A program made the position numbers and the translations under genes. DNA of 59,716 nucleotides, taken from contig JACPAV010000022.1 of NCBI GenBank assembly GCA_016180645.1, positions 1-59,716 on the forward strand, written 5' to 3'. Shown here piece by piece: positions 47,753 to 56,853 of the stretch; position 1 is the first letter of the stretch; each line of letters opens with the position of its first letter. This stretch comes from Nitrospirota bacterium (GTDB lineage Bacteria > JACPQY01). The notes under the pieces are model-generated. The model saw only the letters and a list, made by a program, of their open reading frames with translations. It had not been told where the DNA came from and did no database searches.

Positions 47753-49126
47753 ATGGCCGTGCCCCCTCCTGACAAATCTGAAATCTCAAATCTCAAATCC
47801 CAGTCCGGACCTGCCGGGGTCACCCTCGATACCATCGTGTCCCTCTGCAAACGCCGCGGATTCGTTTTCCAATCCAGTGAAATATACGGCGGGATCGGGA
47901 GCACGTGGGATTGGGGACCGCTCGGCGTCGAGTTCAAACGCAACATCAAAGATGCGTGGTGGAAAGCCATGGTGCATGATCGCGACGACATGGAGGGGAT
48001 CGACGCCGCTATCATCATGAATCCGAAAGTCTGGGAAGCCAGCGGCCACATCGCGGGTTTTCACGATCCCATGGTCGAGTGCAAGGCATGCCATCACCGA
48101 TTTCGAGAGGATCATCTCAAGGAAAAGGGGAAATGCCCGGATTGTGGCGGCGAAGTCACCCCCCCCCGTCAGTTCAGCCTCATGTTCAAGACCAACGTGG
48201 GACCCGTGGAGGACACCTCGGCCATCGCCTACCTCCGCCCTGAAACGGCCCAGGGAATTTTCGTCAATTTTGACAACGTGCTCACCACCTCGCGCCGCAA
48301 GCTCCCTTTCGGCATCGCCCAGATCGGCAAGGCCTTCCGCAATGAAATCACCCCCGGCAATTTTGTTTTCCGCTCGCGCGAATTCGAGCAAATGGAGATC
48401 GAATTCTTCGTCCGTCCCGGCACGGATGAGGATTGGCACCGAAGATGGGTGGAGGACCGGCTCCGATGGTATACCGACCTCGGCATCCGTCCCGAAAGCC
48501 TTCGCAAGCGCGAGCACGGCAAGGACGAGCTGGCCCACTACGCCAAAGCCTGCGTGGACCTTGAATTCGAGTTTCCCATGGGCTGGTCCGAACTCGAGGG
48601 CATTGCCAACCGGACGGACTTCGATCTCAAGCAACACACGAAGTTTTCGGGCAAGACCCTCAGCTTCTTCGATGAAGAAAAGAAGGACCACGTGGTCCCC
48701 TTCGTGATCGAACCGAGCGCAGGGGTTGACCGGAGCGCCCTCGCCTTCCTCGTCCATGCCTACACGGAAGAAAAAGTGAAGGATGAAAAGCGCGTCTCGC
48801 TCAAGCTCCACCCCACCCTCGCACCCATCCAGGCCGCGATCCTTCCTCTCCTCCGGAATCGGCCGGACGTGGTCGAGACGGCCCGGAAACTCTACACCGA
48901 TCTGAAGCGCCGCATTCGAGCACGGTATGACGACACCGGCTCCATCGGCCGCCTCTATCGGCGGCAGGACGAAATCGGCACACCCTTTTGCATCACCGTG
49001 GATGTGCAGACCCTCACCGACCAGAAAGTCACCGTGCGGGACCGCGACACCATGTTACAAGATCGCATCGGATTGGACTCGGTCGGTTCCTACTTGGAAA
49101 CGAAACTCGGCGTCCCAAAAGTCTGA
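47753..49126 (+). CDS. glyQS: Glycyl-tRNA synthetase, alpha2 type
   Basis: 457 aa class II synthetase of the homodimeric type. Motifs: LDTIVSLCKRRGFVFQSSEIYGGIG at the N-terminus, a Zn ribbon CKACHHRF and CPDCGG, motif 2 region QIGKAFRNEITPGNFVFRSREFEQMEIEFF, and motif 3 EPSAGVDRSALAFLVHAY. It has the C-terminal anticodon-binding domain ending in a basic tail. The first ~20 residues (KSEISNLKSQS region) are encoded by a short heptamer repeat and are longer than needed. An in-frame start nearer GVTLDTIV would also suit the family. Confidence 0.95.
   Translation: MAVPPPDKSEISNLKSQSGPAGVTLDTIVSLCKRRGFVFQSSEIYGGIGSTWDWGPLGVEFKRNIKDAWWKAMVHDRDDMEGIDAAIIMNPKVWEASGHIAGFHDPMVECKACHHRFREDHLKEKGKCPDCGGEVTPPRQFSLMFKTNVGPVEDTSAIAYLRPETAQGIFVNFDNVLTTSRRKLPFGIAQIGKAFRNEITPGNFVFRSREFEQMEIEFFVRPGTDEDWHRRWVEDRLRWYTDLGIRPESLRKREHGKDELAHYAKACVDLEFEFPMGWSELEGIANRTDFDLKQHTKFSGKTLSFFDEEKKDHVVPFVIEPSAGVDRSALAFLVHAYTEEKVKDEKRVSLKLHPTLAPIQAAILPLLRNRPDVVETARKLYTDLKRRIRARYDDTGSIGRLYRRQDEIGTPFCITVDVQTLTDQKVTVRDRDTMLQDRIGLDSVGSYLETKLGVPKV
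47774..47799. repeat. Short tandem heptamer repeat inside the glyQS 5' end
   Basis: AAATCTG-AAATCTC-AAATCTC-AAATCC, a 7-nt unit repeated about 3.7 times. It encodes the unusual KSEISNLKS stretch at the N-terminus of glycyl-tRNA synthetase. Repeats of this look (AAATCTC) occur between genes in other bacteria; here the reading frame runs through it. Confidence 0.6.
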
Positions 49127-49135
49127 TCCATCCTC

Positions 49136-49756
49136 ATGAGCAAGACCTGGATTCTCCCCATCGCAGGGCTGCTCGCCCTCGTCATCGCGGTCGTGGCGCT
49201 TGTCGCCCGGTTCACCAGCCAATCCCTCGAGCCGCCCGCTTCGGTCTCCTCCTTGCCCGAAGACACTTCCCCCCCCCCTGCGAACCCTCCACCCGCGACT
49301 CTCACTCCGCCGCAACCCGTCGCTCCCCCGGCTCCCCCTCCGACGCGCACGGAGATCAGGTTGGAGGACCTGGAAAATTTCAAAACACTCTCCGCCTCTC
49401 CTTTCCCCTCCAAGTCGGAATGGCCGGACTTCGTGGCCAGGGCAGAAGCCGTTGCAAAGGAACATTTGGAAAAGACCGGGGACCTGTCCCGACCGATCGA
49501 CCTCGCCCCGCTCAAGGAAGCCGAAAAACAGGGATTGCCCGCCGCGGCCGCCATGCGCGCCGCGTTCCAGGCCCGGAAAATCAAGGCCCAACAGGACTAC
49601 GATGAGTTCACGAAAAAAGTGGATGAGGTCTACCAAAGCTGGGGTGACAAGAAACCCGAAGTCCCCCAGGAAACGATGGCGGCGTTGGTTACCGACCTCG
49701 TCAACCACCGCGCCCGGCTTCTGTTCATCGACGACCGTTTGAGCCGTCTTCAGTAA
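49136..49756 (+). CDS. Single-pass membrane-anchored protein with Pro-rich linker
   Basis: 206 aa. N-terminal helix ILPIAGLLALVIAVVALVARF, a Pro/Ser/Thr-rich linker (about 45-70), then a charged helical domain. It lies between glyQS and the VWA-like membrane protein, 2 nt before the latter, so they are probably co-transcribed. No family recognised. Confidence 0.65.
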   Translation: MSKTWILPIAGLLALVIAVVALVARFTSQSLEPPASVSSLPEDTSPPPANPPPATLTPPQPVAPPAPPPTRTEIRLEDLENFKTLSASPFPSKSEWPDFVARAEAVAKEHLEKTGDLSRPIDLAPLKEAEKQGLPAAAAMRAAFQARKIKAQQDYDEFTKKVDEVYQSWGDKKPEVPQETMAALVTDLVNHRARLLFIDDRLSRLQ

Positions 49757-49757
49757 G

Positions 49758-52079
49758 TTGGAGAGGCTCTCCCTCGCCTTCCATCCGGTGCTGCCCGCGT
49801 GGGGCCTGTGGCTCGCAGCCGGCGTTCTCGCCGCCGCCCTCGCCGTCTACGGGTGGTATCTGCTCCCCATCCTGAAGACACCCAAAACACTCGCGCTCCT
49901 CGCCCTCCGCCTCCTCTTCCTCACGGGCCTCTTCGGGCTCCTGCTTCGCCCTTCCGTCGTTTTTTCCAGGATGAAGCCGGTTCAAGGCACGCTCATTCTC
50001 GCGGTGGACCGCTCCCTCAGCATGCTCCTCTCCCCACCCGGCTCCCCATCGCCGCCCGCCCCGGTGCGCGTCAACTCCGGGAAGGAGGCTCCCAGGCCGG
50101 GCGCCACGTCGCGGTGGGCCTGGGCATGGTCGCGCCTATCGAGCCCGGCCTTTCGGGAACGACTTTCACAATACCGCGTGCGCGTTCTTTCTTTTGGCGC
50201 GTCCACAACAGAGGTGGAAGCCCTCACGTCGGACGCCTTGGCGCCCCGCGAGGAAACCACCGACTTCAGCGATCTGGCGACCACGCTGGACCGATGGACC
50301 CGCCAGGAACCGGTCTCAGGCATCCTCATCGTAAGCGACGGCATCGACCACTCCGGCTTCCGGCAACGGCTCGATCAGACCGGTCCCTCCTCCCTCGCCC
50401 TCCTCAAACAGGAAGTCCCCATCACCGCCTTGGGATTCGGCACCTCCAAGCGCGTGCGGGATCTCGCCGTTGAATCCGTCGAAAACAGCGAATACGCCTT
50501 CGTCCGCTCCACCGTGCGCGTGAAGGCCGTGCTTCGCGTCCGCGGCTACGATTTCAAGGAACTCCCCGTCACGCTCAAACGCGAAGGAGAGTTGTACTCG
50601 GCCCAGTCCGCGCGGGTGGATCGAAAGACCGGCCTCGCCACGGCGGAGTTCGACATCCAGCCGTTCCAGGTGGGCGAGTCCATCTATTCCGTGTCCGTTC
50701 CCATCCAGGAGGGAGAGATGCTCACGGAGAACAATGAGCGGCACTTCGTCCTCCGGGTGCTGCGAGACAAAACCCGGATGCTGCTCATCAGCGGCCGCCC
50801 CTCCTGGGAACTCCGCTTCTTCCGGGAGATGGTGAAGCGACACCCACATTTCGACCTCGTCAATTTCAACATTCTCCGAACGCCGAGCGACATCTTCGCC
50901 GTACCGGAAAAAGAACTCAGCCTGATACCCTTCCCCGGCGACGATCTCTTCTTCAAAGACATCCAGGATTTCGATCTCCTGGTCTTCCTGGATTTCACCC
51001 ACGAAACACTCCCCAATTTCGCGCCGTACATCCGGCCCGAAGCGCTCGTGAAGATCCGCGACCAGGTGAATCAGCACGGCATGGGTGTGCTCGTCATCGG
51101 AGGCGAACAGACCTTCTCCGGCTCGGCTCTGCGCAATTCCCCGCTCGAAGAGATCATGCCCGTCCAGATGCCCATGATGAACCGGGGGTTCGACTCCGAG
51201 GAGTTCCGCCCGATGATCACCGAGGCCGGCCGGAGCCATTTCATCACGACGGACAGGGAAGGCGCATCGATTCCTTGGAACTCCCTCCCCCCGCTCTCGG
51301 GCAGCGCCTTGATCGGCCCGCCGAAGGCCGGGGCTATCACGCTGCTGGCCCACCCCCGGGCCCGCGCGGGAGGACAGCCCGTCCCGGTGGCCGCCGTATG
51401 GGAAAAAGGAAAAGGACGGGTGATGTTGCTGTCCACCGACTCCTCGTGGAGGTGGGCCTTCTCCGATCCGTCCTCCGCGGAGGCGGTTTCCGCCTATCAC
51501 CAATTCTGGTATCGAGCCATCCGCTGGCTCACGCGCGATCCTGAAACGAACCGCATCACCGTCACTTCGGAGCGATCCGCCAAGGGCGGCTACTCCGTTT
51601 CCGCCCGCGTGGTGGACGATCAATACCGGAAAGCCCGCGGGGTGAACGTTACGATGACGCTCCGCGATCCCCGCGGCCCCAAACTGGAACAAGCGGCCCG
51701 CGAAATCTCGGAAGGTCAGTACGAGTCTGAATTCCAAACGCCCGCCATGGGCCTCTACTCCATCGAGGTTCACGGCGCGAAAGGGGATGCTTCGCTGGGG
51801 GATGCCAAGGCCGTGTTCACGGACCCCGCCGCTTTCGCGGAAGCCTTCGACTACGTCCCGGACCAGCCGCTCATGGAGCGCCTCGCCGACCTCTCCGGAG
51901 GATCCTGGGTCGACCTCACCCGCACCGACCCCGCCGAAATCGATTGGCCGCCTCCCGAGAAACAAGTGGAAGAAGGTTCACGCGAAAAACCCCTCTGGAA
52001 CACCGCCGTGATGCTCCTGATCCTGTTCGCCGCCGCCGCCTCCGAGTGGACCCTCCGCCGCCGCTGGGGCCTGATGTAG
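49758..52079 (+). CDS. Large membrane protein with VWA-like and GATase1-like regions
   Basis: 773 aa from TTG 49758. Two N-terminal helices (WGLWLAAGVLAAALAVYGWYLLPIL and LALLALRLLFLTGLFGLLL) precede a VWA-like region with MIDAS-type start LILAVDRSLSMLL (DxSxS). A later Rossmann-like stretch resembles class I GATase/ThuA proteins: LLISGRPSWELRFFREMVKRHP and GMGVLVIGGEQTFSG. A single C-terminal helix (AVMLLILFAAAASEWTLRRRW) follows. This plan is shared with uncharacterised Bat-like and BatA-associated membrane proteins; function unknown. It ends just before an R4 palindrome. Confidence 0.78.
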   Translation: MERLSLAFHPVLPAWGLWLAAGVLAAALAVYGWYLLPILKTPKTLALLALRLLFLTGLFGLLLRPSVVFSRMKPVQGTLILAVDRSLSMLLSPPGSPSPPAPVRVNSGKEAPRPGATSRWAWAWSRLSSPAFRERLSQYRVRVLSFGASTTEVEALTSDALAPREETTDFSDLATTLDRWTRQEPVSGILIVSDGIDHSGFRQRLDQTGPSSLALLKQEVPITALGFGTSKRVRDLAVESVENSEYAFVRSTVRVKAVLRVRGYDFKELPVTLKREGELYSAQSARVDRKTGLATAEFDIQPFQVGESIYSVSVPIQEGEMLTENNERHFVLRVLRDKTRMLLISGRPSWELRFFREMVKRHPHFDLVNFNILRTPSDIFAVPEKELSLIPFPGDDLFFKDIQDFDLLVFLDFTHETLPNFAPYIRPEALVKIRDQVNQHGMGVLVIGGEQTFSGSALRNSPLEEIMPVQMPMMNRGFDSEEFRPMITEAGRSHFITTDREGASIPWNSLPPLSGSALIGPPKAGAITLLAHPRARAGGQPVPVAAVWEKGKGRVMLLSTDSSWRWAFSDPSSAEAVSAYHQFWYRAIRWLTRDPETNRITVTSERSAKGGYSVSARVVDDQYRKARGVNVTMTLRDPRGPKLEQAAREISEGQYESEFQTPAMGLYSIEVHGAKGDASLGDAKAVFTDPAAFAEAFDYVPDQPLMERLADLSGGSWVDLTRTDPAEIDWPPPEKQVEEGSREKPLWNTAVMLLILFAAAASEWTLRRRWGLM

Positions 52080-52084
52080 CATTC

Positions 52085-52133
52085 TCGGTGACAGTATACT
52101 CTAATTGGACCGAATAAAGTATACTGTCACCGA
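52085..52133. repeat. Palindrome family R4, copy 3 (partly decayed)
   Basis: 16-bp perfect arms TCGGTGACAGTATACT (52085-52100) and AGTATACTGTCACCGA (52118-52133). The inner part has drifted from the other copies. It lies between the convergent ends of the VWA-like gene and aroB. Confidence 0.85.
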
Positions 52134-52143
52134 TTATATAGGC

Positions 52144-53280
52144 TCACGCCGCTCCCCTCGCGCGAAGGACCTCCTCCACCCATTCGTTGGGAACTTTCTC
52201 CGACACCGCCGCCTTTCCGATTCGCTCCAAGAGCACGAATCGCCGTGCCGCCCCGGAAAACTTCTTGTCGAACTTCATGTGATGCAGAATCGGCCCTAGC
52301 GCCGGAGGAAGCATCCCATCGCCACCCTTGAGTTCAGGCAATCGTACCGGCAAATGGAACCTCCGCAGCGCGTTTTCCGTGCGTTCCACGGCCATCGCTT
52401 CCACCAAGCCCATCCGCCTGGAAAGATCCGCCGCGCACGCCATTCCAACGCTGATGGCCTCGCCGTGCGTGATGACATCGTAGCCCGCCGCCGCCTCGAT
52501 GGCGTGACCGATGGTGTGACCGAAGTTCAGTCTTGCGCGGATCCCCTTCACGGCCACCTGGTCGTACGGGTCCAAGCCCACCACCTCCGCCTTAATCTTT
52601 ACGCAGCGGAATACCGTTTCCACCAGAGTGTCCGCGTCCAGCGCCAGCAACGACTCGGCTTTCCCCTCGAGAAATCCGAGAAACTCCGCGTCGGCAATGA
52701 GGGCATACTTCACCACCTCGGCGAGACCCGATGAAACCTGCCGCGGGCTCAAGGATTTCAGAAAGGCCACATCGCTGAGGACGAAGGCCGGCTGATAGAA
52801 AAGCCCCACAAGATTCTTCCCTTCCCTCAGATTGATCGCCACCTTCCCGCCAATGGAAGAATCAACCTGGCTGAGGAGCGTCGTCGGCAGAATTCCGTAG
52901 GGAACACCCCTCCGCAGGGTTCCCGCCACGAATCCGGCCAAGTCCCCCAGCGCCCCGCCGCCCAGCGCAAGGATCCCTGCCTCGCCCGACCGCCCCGTTT
53001 TCGCAATCTGTTCCAGCACACGGACGTAGGTGTCCGACGATTTCGCCGCATCTCCTTCGGGCACAAAGCAGGGTGCCGCCGACCGCCCCGCCTCGCTGAG
53101 TGCCCGGCCCACCGCGGGAAAAATCGTCCGGTGAAGCGCCTCCGTCGTGATCAGGACAACGTGTTTGGGAAACCGCACCGAATCGAGTACAGACCGGAGC
53201 TGTCCGAGAATGTTGTACCCCACGTGCACGGGATATTCGATCGTCGGCGAATGGATTCGAACTTCCGTCTGCAGCATCAT
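52144..53280 (-). CDS. aroB: 3-dehydroquinate synthase
   Basis: 378 aa. Shikimate-pathway enzyme, NAD+- and divalent-metal-dependent. Motifs: GGGALGDLAGFVAGTLRRGVPYGILPTTLLSQVDSSIGGK, KYALIADAEFLGFLE, RARLNFGHTIGHAIEAAAGYDVITHGEAISVGM (metal-binding His and Glu) and a C-terminal LGPILHHMKFDKKFSG. Full-length. It is downstream of, and in line with, the 2-hydroxyacid dehydrogenase (51-nt gap). Confidence 0.96.
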   Translation of the reverse strand: MMLQTEVRIHSPTIEYPVHVGYNILGQLRSVLDSVRFPKHVVLITTEALHRTIFPAVGRALSEAGRSAAPCFVPEGDAAKSSDTYVRVLEQIAKTGRSGEAGILALGGGALGDLAGFVAGTLRRGVPYGILPTTLLSQVDSSIGGKVAINLREGKNLVGLFYQPAFVLSDVAFLKSLSPRQVSSGLAEVVKYALIADAEFLGFLEGKAESLLALDADTLVETVFRCVKIKAEVVGLDPYDQVAVKGIRARLNFGHTIGHAIEAAAGYDVITHGEAISVGMACAADLSRRMGLVEAMAVERTENALRRFHLPVRLPELKGGDGMLPPALGPILHHMKFDKKFSGAARRFVLLERIGKAAVSEKVPNEWVEEVLRARGAA

Positions 53281-53331
53281 GCCATCATAGCCGAATCTGC
53301 CGCCGATGCGGAGCGGACGGAGCCGCGAGAC

Positions 53332-54288
53332 TCAAACCCGGGATATCGGCGGCCGCCCCCCGAGCACGGCCACCACGTTTTGGACCGCTTCCATGGACAT
53401 GCGGGCTCGCGTCTCGATCGTGGCGCTGCCCACGTGAGGCAGAAGCACGGCGTTGGGTATTCGCCGCAGCTCGCGTCCGACCGCCGGTTCGAATTCGTAC
53501 ACGTCGAGTCCCGCACCGGCGATCCACTCCTTCCGCAGCGCCTTCACGAGTGCCCGCTCCTCCACGATCGGCCCCCGGCCGACATTGATCAGATACGCGT
53601 TCGGCTTCATTGCTCTAAACTCCGGCTCTCGGAATCGATGGCGCGTCTCCGGCGTAAGCGGTGCGAGAATAACCAGAAAATCGCTTTCTCGAACCAATCG
53701 CTCGAACGATACGCGCATCGCACGCGTCTCCCGTTCCACACCGCGACCAAGTCGATTCCGATTGTGGTAGACGACTCTCATCCCAAATCCTCGCGCCCGC
53801 TTAGCCACTTCGCAACCGATCCGTCCCATCCCCATGATGCCAAGAGTCTTGCCGTGCACGTCGTGTCCGAGCATGTAGAGCGGCGCCCACCCCTTGAACC
53901 GGCACTCGCGCATCTCCCGGTCCCCGTCCGGCACCCGCCGGGCACAGCCCAGGATGAGCGCCCACGTCAGGTCCGCCACCGCCTGCTTGAGTGCATCCGG
54001 CGTGTTCGTGACGACGATCCCTCGCTCACGGGCAAACGGCAGGTCAACATTGTTGGACCCGCTGGCACAGAGGGAGATCACTTTCAAACGGGCTGCCTTC
54101 CCGATCATTTCCCTGTCCATCGAATCGCTGAGCATCGCCACGATGCCGTCTTTGTCCCCAATCGCCTGTTCCAGTTCCCGGCGCGACATGTTCCGGTTGG
54201 CACGGTGCAAAGTGATCGTCGCGTAGTTGGCCAGGTAGTCCAGCGCCGGTGCGGCGATCCGCCGAGTGACGAGGACTTTCGCCCTCAT
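53332..54288 (-). CDS. D-2-hydroxyacid dehydrogenase (phosphoglycerate dehydrogenase-like)
   Basis: 318 aa. Formate/glycerate dehydrogenase-like fold with Rossmann motif LGIMGMGRIGCEVAKRA, catalytic Arg in the VISLCASGSNNVDL region, INVGRGPIVEERAL and the His in LLPHVGSAT. It lacks the ACT domain of full SerA, so it is a generic D-2-hydroxyacid dehydrogenase. ATG 54288 overlaps the nth stop by 4 nt, so nth, this gene and aroB read as one minus-strand set. Confidence 0.9.
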   Translation of the reverse strand: MRAKVLVTRRIAAPALDYLANYATITLHRANRNMSRRELEQAIGDKDGIVAMLSDSMDREMIGKAARLKVISLCASGSNNVDLPFARERGIVVTNTPDALKQAVADLTWALILGCARRVPDGDREMRECRFKGWAPLYMLGHDVHGKTLGIMGMGRIGCEVAKRARGFGMRVVYHNRNRLGRGVERETRAMRVSFERLVRESDFLVILAPLTPETRHRFREPEFRAMKPNAYLINVGRGPIVEERALVKALRKEWIAGAGLDVYEFEPAVGRELRRIPNAVLLPHVGSATIETRARMSMEAVQNVVAVLGGRPPISRV

Positions 54289-54953
54289 GCCCTGATTTCC
54301 CGAGAGGGACAAAATGGAGCCATCTTGCATTCCCCACAAAGAGGGCGCCGGGCTTGGCAGATCTGCCTCCCGTGAAGAATCGTCGCGTGACCGAAATACG
54401 TCCATCGATCGCGTGGCACGATCTTCATGAGATCCTGCTCAACCTTGCTTGGATCGCTTTCGCGCGAGAACCCCCAACGAAGCGAAAGCCGATGCACATG
54501 GGTGTCCACTGTGATGCCTTCGTTCCTCTTGAACCACGTTCCCAGGAGGACGTTGGCCGTTTTCCGCGCCACGCCCGGAAGCGTGATCAAATCCTCCATC
54601 GTTTCCGGCACCTTTTCGCCGAATCGCTCGACGATGAGACGGCACGCGCCCTGAATGCTCTTCGCCTTGTTGCGATAGAAGCCGGTCGACCGGATATCTT
54701 TCTCGATCTCCGCGATGTCCGCGCGCGCTAACGCCGAAGCATTCGGATATTTCTTGAAGATGATCGGCGTGACGCGGTTGACTCGTTCATCCGTGCACTG
54801 CGCAGAAAGAATGGTCGCGATCAGAAGTTCGAGTGCGTTCGAGTGGTCCAACGAACAGGTCGCCTTCGGAAAGGTCTCGCGGAGCACACCGAACACCTTC
54901 TCGTAGGGCGCCATCTTCCCGTTTGGGAGCTTCGCGATTTTCTTTGCATTCAT
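54285..54953 (-). CDS. nth: Endonuclease III
   Basis: 222 aa. Bifunctional pyrimidine glycosylase/AP lyase: HhH-GPD motif LPGVARKTANVLLGTWF with catalytic Lys131, Asp150 in ITVDTHVHRLSLRWG, and the 4Fe-4S loop Cys199-x6-Cys206-x2-Cys209-x5-Cys215. Length and motifs are complete. It is the first gene of the minus-strand set with the hydroxyacid dehydrogenase and aroB. Confidence 0.96.
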   Translation of the reverse strand: MNAKKIAKLPNGKMAPYEKVFGVLRETFPKATCSLDHSNALELLIATILSAQCTDERVNRVTPIIFKKYPNASALARADIAEIEKDIRSTGFYRNKAKSIQGACRLIVERFGEKVPETMEDLITLPGVARKTANVLLGTWFKRNEGITVDTHVHRLSLRWGFSRESDPSKVEQDLMKIVPRDRWTYFGHATILHGRQICQARRPLCGECKMAPFCPSREIRA

Positions 54954-55063
54954 GGAGGGCCGGATTCTATCATTTTCGATGAACGTTTCAGCCCACTCTT
55001 GCTCTTACTCAATTCACTGTGCCGTCACAATAGTGAATTAAATACTTAGCTGAAAGAAAACGC

Positions 55064-55092
55064 TTGACAACCTTGGCGCGAAACTGTTGAAT
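55064..55092 (+). promoter_or_regulatory. Promoter of the 55145 lipoprotein gene
   Basis: TTGACA (55064-55069), 17-nt spacer, TTGAAT (55087-55092). The dyad-like TGTGAC-ATAG-GACACA (55094-55109) starts just after the -10 box and could bind a Crp-type regulator. The nearby region is AT-rich compared with the genome. Confidence 0.5.
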
Positions 55093-55144
55093 ATGTGACA
55101 TAGGACACATGATTCAGACTGCGAACAGCAAGAACGGAGGCCCC

Positions 55145-56323
55145 ATGCGAATAACTCGAAACATCGCCTTTGCCGTTGCCGGTTTTTCCCTCGGATCGCT
55201 CCTCCTGATGGGCTGCGAACAAACACCCACAGGCCCGGGAGTGGCTGAGGACCAAACGCCGGTCACGGAAGCGGCAACTGAGACCGCACAAAATACTCAG
55301 ACCCCATCAGCGGCGACGGAATCCCAGCCCGCAAATCCTCCGTCTTATGCAGCCATCCCAACGGACGGCAGCGGCGCAACCGCTTCCGCGGCTCAGCCTC
55401 CTTCTTCCGATCCGGTGGCCGCCTCCGCCGAGGCAAATTCAGGCTCGACTACACCGGCCGCAGCGACCCAGGGCGCCGGGACCGCTCCAACCGCGGAACA
55501 GGCTCCGGGCATCCAGAGCAGCACGTCCGCGATCGAAGCAACCATGTCGGTCCTCCAGCAGTCGAACAATTTCTGGTCCTCGAGCCGGCCCTCGCTGGCT
55601 CCACGGCGCGACATCCTTAGCGATGTCACCAACGGGTTCAACGACGCCCTCAACACCGCCGCGAACACCATCGGCGGTCTGGCGGGTGCTCCCACCTGTC
55701 CCACGGTCACCCGAACGGTCGACCTGAACGGCATCACCGTCAAGATCGACTACGGCACCGGCTGCCAAGATCCGCTCACCGGCAAGACTCTCAGTGGCAC
55801 GGTGACCATGGTGAAGGCGCTCACCAAAGTGACAAGCACGTTCGCCGGCCTTTCCGACGGAACGCGCACTTTGGATGGCAAGAGCGAGATGGCCCTGAGC
55901 GGCACATCCCTCACCCTTTCGGGCAACAGCAACCTGAAAGGTCCCAAGGGCATCACCTCCACAAACCTCAATGAAGTGTTCGCGTATTCCGATATGGGAA
56001 CGGCCACCAACTTCCTCGATGACCGGCTCACCGGGAACGGCACGAGCAGCATCGTGGCGCCGAACGGAATGACGGCCACGACAGCGCTCAAGAACTTGGT
56101 CTACGAACCGATCACCTGCCCGCTCGAACCCAAGAGCGGATCCGTGGAGGCCACCGCGGGGCCGGTAAAGGCCACCATGCCCGTGGGAGACGACGGCTCC
56201 GCGCCGTGGCCCCTCTGGTGCGATGGCTGCGGTTCAGTCTACGTCAACGGCCTCAAGATCGGCAAAGTCTGCTGGGTCGGCGGCGTGAGCTTCGAACCCT
56301 CCATTCCCATCCCGGGGCTGTAA
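55145..56323 (+). CDS. Secreted lipoprotein, Ser/Thr/Ala-rich
   Basis: 392 aa from ATG 55145 (GGAGG 4 nt upstream; in-frame ATG 55109 is possible). Lipobox LLLMGC (EQTPTG follows). A long Pro/Ala/Thr/Ser-rich linker (about 25-140), probably an extended surface stalk, precedes a beta-rich C-terminal domain with Gly/Thr-rich turns (LSGTVTMVKALTKV; GTSLTLSGNSNLKG; Cys pairs around PTCP and GCQ). Nothing identifies its function. An intrinsic terminator follows, so it is monocistronic. Confidence 0.7.
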   Translation: MRITRNIAFAVAGFSLGSLLLMGCEQTPTGPGVAEDQTPVTEAATETAQNTQTPSAATESQPANPPSYAAIPTDGSGATASAAQPPSSDPVAASAEANSGSTTPAAATQGAGTAPTAEQAPGIQSSTSAIEATMSVLQQSNNFWSSSRPSLAPRRDILSDVTNGFNDALNTAANTIGGLAGAPTCPTVTRTVDLNGITVKIDYGTGCQDPLTGKTLSGTVTMVKALTKVTSTFAGLSDGTRTLDGKSEMALSGTSLTLSGNSNLKGPKGITSTNLNEVFAYSDMGTATNFLDDRLTGNGTSSIVAPNGMTATTALKNLVYEPITCPLEPKSGSVEATAGPVKATMPVGDDGSAPWPLWCDGCGSVYVNGLKIGKVCWVGGVSFEPSIPIPGL

Positions 56324-56346
56324 CCCGGTTCCCCGTATCTTGCGCC

Positions 56347-56377
56347 GAAGCGCCCCCCTCGGGGCGCTTCTTCTTTT
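56347..56377 (+). terminator. Intrinsic terminator after the lipoprotein gene
   Basis: GAAGCGCCCC (56347-56356), loop CCTC, GGGGCGCTTC (56361-56370), then TTCTTTT. Perfect 10-bp stem and a U-rich tail, 24 nt after the stop codon. Confidence 0.85.
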
Positions 56378-56455
56378 CATGCCTTGTTCGACGCCCTTAC
56401 GGCCAGAATGGTCAAGTACCTTGTTCCATCCCACGATCTCCAGTAAGATGAGGAC

Positions 56456-56836
56456 GTGGGAGCAACGTACGCGGCAGTCACCCTCAGATCGAACGGCAGA
56501 CAAGCGGCCAAGCGCCTTCTCGTGGATACGGGTGCCACGTATTCGTGGGTGGAGGCGGCACTACTTCGCAAGCTGGGCGTGAAACCCGAACGTGAGATGA
56601 ACTTCGAAACCATCGAGGGCAAACTCATCAAGAAGCAAATCGGTTTTATCGATGTGGAGTGCCTGGGGCTCAGCGCGCCTACCGTTGTTGTGTTTGCCAC
56701 GGGAAAGGACGCGGAAGTGCTCGGCTTGCACGCCCTTGAGGGATTGGCGCTCGAAGTAGACCCGGTCCATCGAATCCTCAAGAAATCGAAAGCCGTCATG
56801 GCGCTGCTCTCCAGCAGCCCACCACACACCGCCTGA
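56456..56836 (+). CDS. Retropepsin-like aspartic protease-fold protein (second)
   Basis: 126 aa from GTG 56456. Active-site loop LLVDTGATYSWV has Asp24-Thr25-Gly26. The second-half strand VLGLHALEGLALEVD has the L-G-x2-A-L pattern of clan AA single-domain proteases. Same plan as the 44116 protein, but the sequences diverge. Homodimer formation would be needed for activity. Function in the cell unknown. Confidence 0.75.
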   Translation: MGATYAAVTLRSNGRQAAKRLLVDTGATYSWVEAALLRKLGVKPEREMNFETIEGKLIKKQIGFIDVECLGLSAPTVVVFATGKDAEVLGLHALEGLALEVDPVHRILKKSKAVMALLSSSPPHTA

Positions 56837-56853
56837 GCGCGGTTAGCCGGCCC

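Noticed and set aside
50316-51965. A 549-codon minus-strand open frame opposite the VWA-like membrane protein
   Set aside because: Shadow of a real gene with clear helices and motifs on the plus strand; no signal or motif in the antisense frame.
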